NCBI RefSeq assembly: GCF_009906315.1 | Contig: NZ_JAAALL010000006.1 | Coordinates: forward strand, 1-38,595 | Source of the DNA: Kineococcus vitellinus | GTDB lineage: Bacteria; Actinomycetota; Actinomycetes; Actinomycetales; Kineococcaceae | Direction of reading: 5' to 3' | Length of the DNA: 38,595 nucleotides | Shown: positions 26,310 to 34,555 of the stretch, in pieces | How positions within the stretch are numbered: the stretch's first letter is position 1 | How the letters are laid out: each line of letters opens with the position of its first letter | Program-made: the position numbers and the translations under genes | Notes under the pieces: model-generated | What the model saw: the letters and a program-made list of their open reading frames with translations, nothing else | Database searches by the model: none | Told to the model about the DNA's origin: nothing

Positions 26310-26584
26310 CGGGCGCCGCCTCACCTGGACCTCCGGCCGGCGCCGGTGCTTCCATCCGGACCCTGCGGTCGCCGCCGGTCGTGTCGGTGACCCGCGACCA
26401 CCGCCGTCGTGCGTGGGCAGGCGACGCCGCGTCGACGACGCCGTTCTGTTCCGGCGAGGTTCGGCCGCTTTCGTGCTGTGCCCTCGTGCTCACGTCCCGT
26501 ATCCGGCCGTTCACGCGGGTGCGTGCCCGCGGTCTCCGCTGCGCTGGCGAGTTCTCCGAGGTGGAAACCTCGACTTGGCATTTC

Positions 26585-26613
26585 GTTACATATTGTTGGT
26601 GTGCGGTTACGCA
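26585..26613 (+). promoter_or_regulatory. GTTACATATT element followed by dyad TGCG-GTTA-CGCA
   Basis: GTTACATATTGTTGGTGTG matches the GH16 leader element at 8997 at 15 of its 19 bases. The following inverted repeat (26602-26613) has its centre at the same distance (22.5 bp from the first G) although its sequence differs. No gene start lies within 125 bp; the nearest plus-strand gene starts at 27420. Confidence 0.45.
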
Positions 26614-27226
26614 ATTGGGCGTTGCGTGCAGTGTGGTCCATGTGCAATGTCATCGGCGGTGCGGGGCGCAGTGTCCGCCATCACTGGCCTGCACCACGCC
26701 GGTCAGCGCTGCGTGCGATCGCGGCTGGCGGGTGGCCTCCGTGATGGCGGCGTCGTCGAGATGTCGCCCGTCGGTTCTCCGCTCCTCGGCTGACCGGGGC
26801 GCTGCCATGCGGCCGCCTAGCTCATCCCCGCGCGAGCAGCGGGCGGCCTAAGGCCGCGGTCCTGTTCGCCGAGCGTGGCCAGCGCCTCGACTCGGTTCTG
26901 CTCCACCGTTCCGGTGAAGCTGTCGTCGTCCGCGGGGAACGGTGCTGGCCTCTCCGCAGCGATCCGCGGTCGGGGCGCGTACAGCCGTGGGGACGGCTCC
27001 GCGCGAGCTGCTCGCGGACCACGTCGCGCCTTCGGGACCAGGCGGTCGCTCACATCGGTCGAGGCGCGCCTGAGCTGGTCCGCGGAGTCGCCCGGACGAC
27101 GAGGTGGCGAGTGGCTCGAGCGGGTGGTCGTGCTGTTGGAGGGGGGGTCCTGGCCCCCTGGGCACCTGCTGACTAGTCACGATGAGTCATTTCTGGCTGT
27201 TGTGCGTGTTTGGTGTGCTTGGAGTA

Positions 27227-27254
27227 TTGACCTCACCGCATGAACCTTTAAGCT
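27227..27254 (+). promoter_or_regulatory. Sigma-A-like promoter for the GT2 gene at 27420
   Basis: TTGACC (27227-27232) and TAAGCT (27249-27254) are spaced by 16 bp in an AT-rich stretch. A transcript would begin near 27261 and carry a leader of about 160 nt. GTCACGATGA at 27176-27185 upstream is a weak relative of the GTYACA element. Confidence 0.6.
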
Positions 27255-27419
27255 CACGCTCAGTTCCGCGACTTCGGCAGCGTAGGCCTACGCAGCTCGG
27301 TCGAGGAATGGTGTGGGTGGGCAGTGATCCGTTGGGCGTCCTTGGTCGCCACGGCCCGGCGGGGAGTCAGAGGCGAAACCGGGCCCCTCGTCATCCGGAG
27401 TGATTTGTGGGGGAGAGCC

Positions 27420-28433
27420 ATGTCCGAGCGCCACGTGATCGATACCACCGGCAGTATCGCCGAGACCCGCGCCGTGGGGGCGCCGCGGGTCAGTGTCGTC
27501 ATCCCGACGTACAACGAGGCCGCCAACCTGCCGCACGTCTTCGCCCTGCTGCCTGACGACCTCTACGAGGTGATCGTGGTGGACGGGCGCAGCACCGACG
27601 GCACGATCGAGACGGCGGAGGCGTTGCGTCCCGACGTGCGGATTGTGCTGCAGAACCGCCGCGGCAAGGGCAATGCCATGGCCTGCGGCTTCGCCGCGGT
27701 CACCGGCGACATCATCGTGATGCTCGATGCGGACGGCTCCGCCCACCCGGGGGAGATCGAGCGCTACGTCTCGGCCCTGACCGACGGAGCGCACTTCGCC
27801 AAGGGATCGCGCTTCGTCGCTGGCGGTGGCAGCAACGACATCACCCGCCTGCGCAAGGCCGGCAACTGGGGCTTGAACGCCGTGGCCAACGTGCTCTTCG
27901 GTACCCGCTACACCGATCTCTGCTACGGTTACAACGCCTTCTGGGCGTCGTGCCTGCAAGTCCTGGAGCTGGATCCCTCAGGGGAGAGCAAGGACGTCAA
28001 GCGTTGGGGTGACGGCTTCGAGATCGAGACTCTGATCAACGCTCGGATTGCCAAGGCCAAGCTGATGATCACCGAAGTGCCCAGCTTCGAGCATCCTCGG
28101 CTTCACGGAGAGTCAAACCTCAACACTTTCCGTGACGGTTTCCGAGTGCTGCTCGCACTTGCGGTGGAGCGCTGGCGCAAGCCGGTGCGCGCGGCGGTGC
28201 GCATGCCGCACCAGGTCGGTGAGCAGCTGACCGTGGAAGTCGCCGACGTGATCGACCTGGATGCCGTCTTCGATGCCACGGCCCTTGCCGAGGACGCGAT
28301 CGTGCCCGCGGCCGACGTCCTCCTGGGCGAGCCGTCGGCGGTGGTGCCGACCAGGAGCGACCTCCCGCCGGCGCGTACCGTGATCGACCTCACCGCCGTC
28401 GAAACGCCCGAGCGGACGGCCGTCCACTCCTGA
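27420..28433 (+). CDS. Glycosyltransferase family 2, polyprenyl-phosphate/DPM1-like
   Basis: 337 residues from ATG 27420, chosen for the GGGGGAGAG just upstream; the frame is open 32 codons further but that part looks non-coding. The GT-A domain shows VSVVIPTYNEAANL (near 24), YEVIVVDGRSTDGT, NRRGKGNAMACGFAAV and the DxD site in MLDADGS (about 102-106). GSRFVAGGGSNDITRLRKAGNWGLN and DLCYGYNAF are typical of the dolichyl-phosphate-mannose-synthase-like group. No membrane spans follow. The last 80 residues (VIDLDAVFDATALAED, ARTVIDLTAVE) are acidic, of no known family and probably disordered. Likely makes or extends a polyprenyl-linked sugar. Last recognisable gene of the island. Confidence 0.88.
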   Translation: MSERHVIDTTGSIAETRAVGAPRVSVVIPTYNEAANLPHVFALLPDDLYEVIVVDGRSTDGTIETAEALRPDVRIVLQNRRGKGNAMACGFAAVTGDIIVMLDADGSAHPGEIERYVSALTDGAHFAKGSRFVAGGGSNDITRLRKAGNWGLNAVANVLFGTRYTDLCYGYNAFWASCLQVLELDPSGESKDVKRWGDGFEIETLINARIAKAKLMITEVPSFEHPRLHGESNLNTFRDGFRVLLALAVERWRKPVRAAVRMPHQVGEQLTVEVADVIDLDAVFDATALAEDAIVPAADVLLGEPSAVVPTRSDLPPARTVIDLTAVETPERTAVHS

Positions 28434-28470
28434 CGCCTCGCGATGCATGAGCCGTCACGGATCCGGCGGC

Positions 28471-28476
28471 TAGCGT
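28471..28476 (+). promoter_or_regulatory. -10 element TAGCGT of a likely leaderless gene
   Basis: TAGCGT ends 6 nt before the GTG at 28483, so transcription would begin at or next to the start codon. The same spacing pattern occurs before the LON-domain gene, hisD and priA. Confidence 0.5.
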
Positions 28477-28482
28477 GTCCCC

Positions 28483-28947
28483 GTGACTCAGCGCGACCCG
28501 CACCAGCGACAGCTCACATGGCCCGTTCTGCTCTTCGGGCAGGCGCTGGTGGGGGTCGTGGTCGGGTTCGTGTGGTGGGCTCTAACCCGCCGGCCGGGGG
28601 ACTGGCTGGTCGGCGAGCCCGTCGTCACCTCCACCAGCATGTACCCGATCGCACGCGACGGCGTGTTCGCCGTGCTCACCGGGCTCCTCGGTCTCGCCGC
28701 GGGCCTGCTGGTGGCGGTGCGTCCTGGTCCGCGACCACTGGTCACCTTCGTGGCTGCGCTGGTGGGGGCTCTGGCCGGTGCCCTGCTGGCCGCCGGTTTG
28801 GGTAGTTCGCTGCCCCCCACCCCCACGGACGACCCCGCGCACGTCACGCTGCTGGCCTGGGCAGTCCTGCTCGTGCAGGCGTTCGCCGTCGCGGCCGTCG
28901 TCGCCAGCATCAGCCTGGTGCGGGCGGTACTGGACTTGAGCCGCTGA
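28483..28947 (+). CDS. Small membrane protein of unknown function (four predicted spans)
   Basis: 154 residues, not assigned to a family with certainty. Four hydrophobic segments are visible: VLLFGQALVGVVVGFVWWAL, VFAVLTGLLGLAAGLLVAV, LVTFVAALVGALAGALLAAGL and LLAWAVLLVQAFAVAAVVASI. The loop after span 1 (TRRPGDWLVGEPVVTSTSMY) and the arrangement recall the DUF2567-type membrane proteins of actinobacteria, but this is a resemblance only. GTG 28483 lies 6 nt after a TAGCGT -10 element and lacks a ribosome binding site, fitting leaderless expression. GC and codon use return here to the extreme values of the housekeeping flank, so it may mark the island's right edge. Confidence 0.75.
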   Translation: MTQRDPHQRQLTWPVLLFGQALVGVVVGFVWWALTRRPGDWLVGEPVVTSTSMYPIARDGVFAVLTGLLGLAAGLLVAVRPGPRPLVTFVAALVGALAGALLAAGLGSSLPPTPTDDPAHVTLLAWAVLLVQAFAVAAVVASISLVRAVLDLSR

Positions 28948-29061
28948 CCGTGAGCAGGGATCGACGTCCGAGGATGGGCCCTCGCACGTGATCAGCGCGA
29001 GCACCGCGGCGGCCGGTGCTCCGGCGCGCGGAACGGTCCGAACCCTCCCGGGAGCCAGGCC

Positions 29062-29571
29062 TCACGTGCGGGCGATCGCGGCGAGCGTCCCGCCGGTGGC
29101 GGCGAGCAGGTCCGCCGGCGCCAGCTCCACCTGCAGGCCCCGCTTGCCGGCGCTGACGAACACCGTCGCCCACGCCGAGGCGGAGGCGTCCACCACCGTC
29201 GGCAGCGCCGTGCGCTGCCCCAGCGGGCTGATGCCCCCGACGACGTAGCCGCTGCTGCGCTGGGCGCGCGCCGGGTCGGCCATCGCCGCCTTCTTGCCGC
29301 CGACGGCCGCGGCGAGCGCCTTGAGGTCGAGCATCGCAGCCACGGGCACCACCGCGACGACGAGGGAGCCGTCGACGTCGGCCAGCAGCGTCTTGAACAG
29401 CTGCTCGGCGCTCACGTCGACACCCGCAATCCGCAGGGCGCGCACGGCCTCCTCGCCGTAGGAGCCCTCCGCCGCGTCGTGCTCGTAGGGGTGCACGACG
29501 TGGGCCGCGCCACGCTCGGCGAGCAGCCGCAGCGCAGGGGTACCGGCCTCGGCGGCCTTCTTCTTCGCCAC
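29062..29571 (-). CDS. ybaK: YbaK/EbsC-family aminoacyl-tRNA deacylase
   Basis: 169 residues, the typical length of the Cys-tRNA(Pro)/Cys-tRNA(Cys) deacylase family, which hydrolyses mischarged tRNA. Conserved features are the N-terminal [17 protein letters not shown], the strand [20 protein letters not shown], the lysine-rich [17 protein letters not shown] with the catalytic lysine region, and [13 protein letters not shown]. The GTG start ([10 protein letters not shown]) is at 29571, 28 nt after the LON-domain stop on the same strand, so the two genes are probably co-transcribed. Identification is firm; exact tRNA preference is not. Confidence 0.92.
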   Translation of the reverse strand: MAKKKAAEAGTPALRLLAERGAAHVVHPYEHDAAEGSYGEEAVRALRIAGVDVSAEQLFKTLLADVDGSLVVAVVPVAAMLDLKALAAAVGGKKAAMADPARAQRSSGYVVGGISPLGQRTALPTVVDASASAWATVFVSAGKRGLQVELAPADLLAATGGTLAAIART

Positions 29572-29599
29572 GACGCTCCCGGGGTCCGCTGCTGCCGGG

Positions 29600-30286
29600 T
29601 CAGTTGGGGTCGGCCGGCAGCACCGGCAGCTCGGTGGCGGGCACCGCGCCGAAGGTGGTGACGAGCGCGATCTCCTCGCGCAGCAGGTCCCGCTCGGCGA
29701 GCAGCCGGGAGCGGGTGTCCGGCGCCTCCAGCAGCAGCTGGCGCTGGCCGACGGTGAGCACCATCGCGGCGGCCACGAGGTAGGAGACGACCCGGGGGTC
29801 CTCGGGCGCCGCGGCGCCGCCGATGTCCAGGACCTCGCGGTACTCCTCGAAGCGGCGGGTCACGGCCGATGCCAGCAGTCGCAGCCCCCCGTCCTCGTCC
29901 TCGTCCTCGCTGTCGTCGTCGCCGAAGGGCTCCACGAGCGCGGTGAGGTAGGGCGTCCCGGCCGCCTCGTCGATGCCGACGACGCGGAAGCGGCCCGCCC
30001 CGACGGTGACGATCTCGTACTGGCCGTCGTCGGTCTCGCTCACCTCGCGCAGCAGCGCCACGCAGCCGATCTCGTGCAGCGCCTGCACGTTGCCCTCGCC
30101 GACCTCGTGCCCGGCCCTGATCGCCACCACGCCGAAGCCCTTGACGGTCTCCTCGTCCTCCGCGGCGGCCTCGGCGACGAGGTCCTGCACGAGCAGGCGG
30201 TAGCGCGGCTCGAAGACGTGCAGCGGCAGGACGAGCCCGGGGAACAGGACGCTGCCGAGGGGGAACAGCGGGAGGCGTTGCGGCAC
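29600..30286 (-). CDS. LON N-terminal (substrate-binding) domain protein
   Basis: 228 residues resembling the N-terminal domain of Lon protease alone, without ATPase or protease parts. The family opening [26 protein letters not shown] is plain, and [29 protein letters not shown] is the conserved core. An acidic insert ([12 protein letters not shown]) lies near residue 135. The C-terminal helical half is also family-like. Role in the cell is not established for these stand-alone proteins. GTG 30286 follows a TAGGGT -10 element by 6 nt on the minus strand, so the mRNA is probably leaderless. Divergent from hisD with only 78 bp between starts. Confidence 0.9.
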   Translation of the reverse strand: MPQRLPLFPLGSVLFPGLVLPLHVFEPRYRLLVQDLVAEAAAEDEETVKGFGVVAIRAGHEVGEGNVQALHEIGCVALLREVSETDDGQYEIVTVGAGRFRVVGIDEAAGTPYLTALVEPFGDDDSEDEDEDGGLRLLASAVTRRFEEYREVLDIGGAAAPEDPRVVSYLVAAAMVLTVGQRQLLLEAPDTRSRLLAERDLLREEIALVTTFGAVPATELPVLPADPN

Positions 30287-30292
30287 GCCGCC

Positions 30293-30298
30293 ACCCTA
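30293..30298 (-). promoter_or_regulatory. -10 element TAGGGT for the LON-domain gene
   Basis: Reads TAGGGT on the minus strand, 6 nt before the GTG start at 30286. Implies a leaderless transcript. Confidence 0.5.
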
Positions 30299-30350
30299 GT
30301 GACGTCGCGGCCCCACCGGCCGCGCCGCCACCTGCGCCGCCACCCGCTCG

Positions 30351-30356
30351 TAGACT
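30351..30356 (+). promoter_or_regulatory. -10 element TAGACT for hisD
   Basis: TAGACT lies 8 nt before the hisD GTG, with no ribosome binding site between. The identical hexamer has the same 8-nt spacing before priA (36983-36988). Confidence 0.55.
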
Positions 30357-30364
30357 GGCCGACC

Positions 30365-31696
30365 GTGACGACTCCCCACCTGCGCCGCATCGACCTGCGG
30401 GGGCAGACCCTGGACGCGATGGCCCTGCGGGCCGTGGTGCCCCGCGCCGACGTCGACGTCGCGGCGGCCATGGCCACCGTCGCCCCGATCTGCGAGGACG
30501 TGCGCGCGCGGGGGGTCCCGGCGCTGCTGGAGCTCACCGAGCGCCTGGACGGCGTGCGGATCGCCGACGTGCGGGTGCCGCGCGAGGCGCTGCGCGCCGC
30601 CCTCGACGGCCTGGACCCGCAGGTGCGGGCCGCGCTGGAGGAGGCCGTCCGCCGCGCCCGCCTGGTGCACGCCGACCAGCGCCGCGCGGACACCACGACG
30701 CGCGTGGCCGAGGGCGGCACCGTCACCGAGCGCTGGGTGCCGGTGGGCCGCGTCGGCCTCTACGTGCCGGGCGGGCGGGCCGTCTACCCCTCCAGCGTCG
30801 TCATGAACGTCGTGCCCGCCCAGGCCGCCGGGGTGGCCTCGATCGCGGTGACGACGCCGGCGCAGAAGGAGTTCGGCGGCTCGGCGCACCCGACGATCCT
30901 CGCCGCGTGCGCGCTGCTGGGCGTGGAGGAGGTCTACACGGTCGGCGGGGCGCAGGCCGTCGCGATGTTCGCCTACGGCGCCCGCGACGCCGACGGGGAG
31001 GTCGTCGTGCGGCCCGTGGACGTCGTCACCGGCCCCGGCAACATCTACGTCGCCTCCGCCAAGCGCTACGTGCAGGGCGTGGTCGGCATCGACTCCGAGG
31101 CCGGTCCCACCGAGATCGCCGTCCTCGCCGACGGCACCGCGGACCCGGTGCACGTGGCCGCCGACCTGGTCAGCCAGGCCGAGCACGACCCGATGGCCGC
31201 GGCCGTCCTCGTCACCGACTCCCCGGCGCTCGCGGACGCGGTCGACGCGGAGCTGGCCCGGCGGGTGCCCGCCGCCAAGCACGCCGGGCGCATCGAGGAG
31301 GCGCTGCGGGGGCGCCAGTCGGCCACCGTCCTCGTCGACGACGTCGACACCGGCCTCGCGGTGGTGGACGCCTACGCCGCCGAGCACCTGGAGGTGCAGA
31401 CCGCCGACGCGCGCGCGGTGGCCGCCCGGGTGCGCAACGCCGGCGCGGTCTTCGTGGGGGCGCACGCGCCGGTGTCGCTGGGCGACTACTGCGCCGGCTC
31501 CAACCACGTGCTGCCCACCGGCGGCACCGCCTCGCACTCGGGCGGCCTGAGCGTGCAGACCTTCCTGCGCGGCGTGCACGTCGTCGACTACGACGAGCCC
31601 GCGCTGCGCGAGGTCGCCGCCCACGTGGTGGCGCTGGCGGAGTCGGAGGACCTGCCGGCCCACGGCCAGGCCGTCACGGCGAGGTTCTCCTCGTGA
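30365..31696 (+). CDS. hisD: Histidinol dehydrogenase
   Basis: Catalyses the last two steps of histidine synthesis, L-histidinol to L-histidine, with NAD+ and zinc. 443 residues, the usual length. Visible motifs are [26 protein letters not shown], the NAD-binding [43 protein letters not shown] with the zinc-site Gln/His, AEHLEVQT and [23 protein letters not shown] 30365 is preferred: the open frame runs further upstream but overlaps the divergent LON-domain gene. The stop overlaps the next start (GTGA at 31693-31696). Normally followed directly by hisC; here three other genes intervene. Confidence 0.96.
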   Translation: MTTPHLRRIDLRGQTLDAMALRAVVPRADVDVAAAMATVAPICEDVRARGVPALLELTERLDGVRIADVRVPREALRAALDGLDPQVRAALEEAVRRARLVHADQRRADTTTRVAEGGTVTERWVPVGRVGLYVPGGRAVYPSSVVMNVVPAQAAGVASIAVTTPAQKEFGGSAHPTILAACALLGVEEVYTVGGAQAVAMFAYGARDADGEVVVRPVDVVTGPGNIYVASAKRYVQGVVGIDSEAGPTEIAVLADGTADPVHVAADLVSQAEHDPMAAAVLVTDSPALADAVDAELARRVPAAKHAGRIEEALRGRQSATVLVDDVDTGLAVVDAYAAEHLEVQTADARAVAARVRNAGAVFVGAHAPVSLGDYCAGSNHVLPTGGTASHSGGLSVQTFLRGVHVVDYDEPALREVAAHVVALAESEDLPAHGQAVTARFSS

Positions 31697-32280
31697 GCGG
31701 GCCGGACGGGCCCGACCTGCCCGACCTGCCCGACCTGCCCGAGGATTCCTCCTTCGACTTCGACGCGGAGTTCGCCAAGTCGTTCGGGCCGAAGCCGCCG
31801 GTGCGCTCGGTGGTCGTCGTCCCGGTCGCCGACGCCCGCCGCCTGGCCGAGGTCTGCACGCTGGCGCAGGTGCACGCCCACGTCGTGCCGGTGCGCGGCC
31901 TGGGCTGCGTCCTGGTCACCGAGGACCCGGGCACCGGGGAGCAGGACGTGCAGACGCTGTCGCGGCTGGTGCAGGGCGCCGAGCTGGTGCTGCTGACCGT
32001 CGGCGAGGACTCCATCGAGGGTCAGACGTGGTCCGCCGGCGAGCGCGGCACCGACCCCAGGCCGGGTCTGCTGCTGTCGGTGTGGCCGGACGTCGTGCAG
32101 CAGCTGGTGCTGGGCCGGCTGGACCCCGCGCAGGCGGCCGGTGCGGCCACCGGCGGGGAGGGCAGCCGCGTGGGCGCCTTCTGGAAGCTGCTGCGCGGCA
32201 AGGACGAGGGCAGGCGCGGCCAGCCGCGCGAGAGCGGCGGCCAGAGCGGCGGCGAGGAGCCGGGACCCGCCCCGCGCTGA
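31693..32280 (+). CDS. Conserved hypothetical protein coupled to hisD
   Basis: 195 residues, not recognised. The N-terminus is acidic with three tandem DLP units ([15 protein letters not shown]) from a 9-bp repeat in the DNA. A core of about 120 residues follows, with alternating strands and helices ([51 protein letters not shown]). The C-terminus is charged and low in complexity ([22 protein letters not shown]). There is no signal peptide or membrane span, so it is probably cytoplasmic. Its GTG start overlaps the hisD stop in a GTGA, indicating co-translation with hisD; no enzymatic motif is visible. Confidence 0.8.
   Translation: MSGPDGPDLPDLPDLPEDSSFDFDAEFAKSFGPKPPVRSVVVVPVADARRLAEVCTLAQVHAHVVPVRGLGCVLVTEDPGTGEQDVQTLSRLVQGAELVLLTVGEDSIEGQTWSAGERGTDPRPGLLLSVWPDVVQQLVLGRLDPAQAAGAATGGEGSRVGAFWKLLRGKDEGRRGQPRESGGQSGGEEPGPAPR
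31714..31740. repeat. 9-bp tandem repeat, three units
   Basis: GACCTGCCC occurs three times in a row and encodes the DLPDLPDLP run near the start of the hypothetical protein after hisD. Confidence 0.9.
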
Positions 32281-32291
32281 CGCGGGCGCGC

Positions 32292-32313
32292 GGGGTGGGC
32301 GGCCGCCCGCCCC
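32292..32313. terminator. Possible hairpin at the end of the hisD transcript
   Basis: GGGGTGGGCGG is followed directly by its near-perfect complement CCGCCCGCCCC (one G-T pair). It lies 12 bases after the stop of the hisD-linked gene. No T-tract, and in DNA this GC-rich such palindromes arise by chance, so the assignment is weak. Confidence 0.35.
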
Positions 32314-32451
32314 GGTGCGGGCGCCGTGCGCTCCGCTCTGCGAACGTTCCCAGGAGATGGGCGCGCCGATCTTCCGTCGAGGGCCCGGCCTGCTCTAGCG
32401 TCGCCGGTGCACGACCCCACGACTCGACGAAGCGTCCGGAGGAAACCCCTC

Positions 32452-33444
32452 GTGCCCCACCTCGACGTGGCCGTGCTCGGCTGCTGGCACGTGCACGCGC
32501 GCGACTACGCCCGCTCGGCGAGCGAGCACCCCGGCACCGCACTGGTCGCGGTGTGGGACCGCGACACCGCCCTCGGCCACCCGCTGGCGCAGGAGCTCGG
32601 CGTCGAGCCCGCCGACGACCTCGACGCCCTGCTGGCGCGCGAGGACGTCGACGCGGTCACCGTCACCACCGAGACCACCGCCCACGCCGACGTCATCGGC
32701 CGCGCGCTGGCGGCCGGCAAGCACGTCTTCACCGAGAAGCTGCTGGCCCCCACCGTCGCCGAGTGCGAGGCCCTGGTGGCGCAGGCCGCCGACGCCGGGC
32801 TCGCCCTCGTGGTCTCCCTGCCGCGCCTGTCGCACGGGTACGCCCTGGCGGTGCGCGAGACGATCGCCGCCGGCGGGCTGGGGCGCCTCACCCACGCCCG
32901 GGTGCGCCTGTCCCACGACGGCGCCGTCCACGGCCGCGGCGACGGCCGGCCGGGCGGCTGGCTGCCCGAGCGCTTCTTCGACCCCGGCCCGGCCGTCGGC
33001 GGCGCGCTCACCGACCTCGGCTGCCACCCCCTCTACCTCACCCAGCTCTTCCTGGGCGAGGACCCGCGCACCGTGCGGGCCGTCTACGGGCACGTCACCG
33101 GCCGCGCGGTCGAGGACCACGCCGTCGTCACCCTCGGCTACGAGGACGGCCGCATCGGCGTCGTCGAGGCGGGCTTCGTCAGCGACGACGCCTTCACGAT
33201 CGAGGTCCGCGGCACCGAGGGCAGCGTCCACTACAGCCAGGACGGGGCGCGCCTGCAGCTGCGCCGCCCCGGCGGCGCCGTCGAGGACCTCGCCGTCCCC
33301 GACGACGCCCCGGACCCGTTCGCGCAGTGGGTCGCCCACGCCGCCGACGGCACGCGGGCCACCGAGAACCTGCACCGCGCCGTCGAGCTCACCCGTCTGG
33401 TCGAGCGGTCCAACGCGGCCGCGCAGGAAGGAGGTGCCCGGTGA
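32452..33444 (+). CDS. Gfo/Idh/MocA-family NAD(P)-dependent oxidoreductase, variant EKL motif
   Basis: 330 residues. The N-terminal Rossmann domain starts LDVAVLGCWHVHARDYARSA, with His in place of the usual GxGxxG glycine run. The family's EKP site appears as HVFTEKLLAPT, keeping the lysine but replacing proline by leucine. The C-terminal domain has GGALTDLGCHPLYLTQLF with the expected Asp and His. Substrate is probably a sugar, inositol or similar polyol. GTG 32452 follows GGAGGAAA. It is coupled by GTGA overlap to a second member of the family. The pair interrupts the histidine genes, which is unusual; the two may act on one substrate, for example in successive oxidation and reduction. Confidence 0.88.
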   Translation: MPHLDVAVLGCWHVHARDYARSASEHPGTALVAVWDRDTALGHPLAQELGVEPADDLDALLAREDVDAVTVTTETTAHADVIGRALAAGKHVFTEKLLAPTVAECEALVAQAADAGLALVVSLPRLSHGYALAVRETIAAGGLGRLTHARVRLSHDGAVHGRGDGRPGGWLPERFFDPGPAVGGALTDLGCHPLYLTQLFLGEDPRTVRAVYGHVTGRAVEDHAVVTLGYEDGRIGVVEAGFVSDDAFTIEVRGTEGSVHYSQDGARLQLRRPGGAVEDLAVPDDAPDPFAQWVAHAADGTRATENLHRAVELTRLVERSNAAAQEGGAR

Positions 33445-34442
33445 GCGACGTCGTCAAGGTCGGGCTGGTCGGCGGCGGCGGGATCACCCGCGCCCACGTG
33501 CGCGGCTACCTCGCGCACGCCGGGAAGATCACCGTGACCGCGGTCGCGGACATCGACGCCGACGCCGCCTCGGGCCGCGCCGCGGAGCTGGGCGCGCAGC
33601 CGTTCACCGACTACCGCGAGATGATCGCCACGGCGGACGTCGACGCGGTCGACGTCTGCCTGCCGCACCACCTGCACGCCGACGCCATCGTCGCGGCCGC
33701 CGAGGCCGGCAAGCACGTGCTGTGCGAGAAGCCGCTGTGCCTGACGGCCGAGGAGGCCCGGCGGGTCGCCGACGCCGTGCGCGGCGGCGGCGTCACCCTC
33801 ATGTGCGCGCACAACCAGCTGTTCTTCCCCTCCGTCGCCAAGGCCAGGGAGCTCCTCGGCTCGGGGGTCCTCGGCACCGTCTACGAGGTCCGCACCACCG
33901 ACAGCTTCCACAACGACTTCGACCCCGCGACCATGGGCTGGCGCGCCTCGGCGAGGACCAGCGGCGGCGGCGAGCTCATCGACACCGGCTACCACCCCAC
34001 CTACCTGCTGCTGCACCTGGCCGACGCGCAGCCCGTCGAGGCGACGGCGATGCTCTCCACGCACCGCCTGACGTTCATGGAGGGCGAGGACTCCGCCCAG
34101 GTGCTCGTCCGCTTCGAGAACGGCGTCGTCGGGCAGGTGGCCACCAGCTGGGCCTACGACGCCGCGCCGGGCACCGAGAAGTTCTCCGTCGTCGGCGAGC
34201 TCGGCTCGCTCACCGGCACGGCGGACTCCCTCACCTACCGGCTGCGCTCGGGGCAGGAGGAGACCTTCACCTTCCCCGAGACCGACGCCTTCGTCGACGA
34301 GATCGGCGCCTTCGCCGACTGCCTGCGCACCGGGACCCGCCCGCTCCACACCGAGGCCGAGGGCATCGCCGTCCTCGGCGTCCTGCTCGCCGCCTACGAG
34401 GGCGCCCGCACCGGCACGATCGCGAAGGTCCTCCGGCTCTGA
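33441..34442 (+). CDS. Gfo/Idh/MocA-family NAD(P)-dependent oxidoreductase, canonical EKP motif
   Basis: 333 residues. Rossmann start [20 protein letters not shown], then [36 protein letters not shown] with the canonical [22 protein letters not shown] and [19 protein letters not shown] supply the substrate-site lysine-distal Asp and His. It is a more typical member than its upstream partner, with which it is coupled (GTGA at 33441-33444). It ends just before a perfect 25-bp stem, so the pair forms its own transcription unit. Sugar or inositol dehydrogenase is the likely general activity; substrate is unknown. Confidence 0.9.
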   Translation: MSDVVKVGLVGGGGITRAHVRGYLAHAGKITVTAVADIDADAASGRAAELGAQPFTDYREMIATADVDAVDVCLPHHLHADAIVAAAEAGKHVLCEKPLCLTAEEARRVADAVRGGGVTLMCAHNQLFFPSVAKARELLGSGVLGTVYEVRTTDSFHNDFDPATMGWRASARTSGGGELIDTGYHPTYLLLHLADAQPVEATAMLSTHRLTFMEGEDSAQVLVRFENGVVGQVATSWAYDAAPGTEKFSVVGELGSLTGTADSLTYRLRSGQEETFTFPETDAFVDEIGAFADCLRTGTRPLHTEAEGIAVLGVLLAAYEGARTGTIAKVLRL

Positions 34443-34449
34443 CGCCCCG

Positions 34450-34511
34450 CCCGCCCCCTCCGCCGCGGCCCCGCCCGGCACCACGCGCGGGGCCGCGGCG
34501 GAGGGGGCGGG
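34450..34511. terminator. Perfect 25-bp inverted repeat, 12-nt loop
   Basis: Bases 34450-34474 are exactly complementary to 34487-34511, with a loop at 34475-34486. It starts 8 bases after the Gfo/Idh stop and ends 45 bases before hisC. Almost entirely G and C, with no T-tract. Most likely a terminator insulating the Gfo/Idh pair from hisC. Confidence 0.8.
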
Positions 34512-34555
34512 ACGGAGGTGCGGGCCGGGGCGCGGCGTCTGGGACACTGGCGCGC

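Larger units (their letters stand above)
26310..27419. other. 1.1-kb gene-poor region with an orphan regulatory element
   Basis: No convincing gene over about 1.1 kb. Two AT-richer islands stand out, at about 26570-26650 and 27170-27260. The first has GTTACATATT followed by a dyad; the second holds a sigma-A-like promoter. On the minus strand a 78-codon frame (27053 to 26817) has GC-rich third positions, but no ribosome binding site and no recognisable homology. The middle could be a decayed gene or an RNA. Confidence 0.5.

Noticed and set aside
26817-27053. 78-codon minus-strand frame as a gene
   Set aside because: GC-rich third positions are suggestive, but there is no ribosome binding site, no recognisable family and no partner; kept only as a note on the gene-poor region.
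34450-34511. Perfect inverted repeat as a phage or plasmid attachment site or IS end
   Set aside because: No recombinase or element lies beside it; position right after a stop codon is best explained as a terminator.
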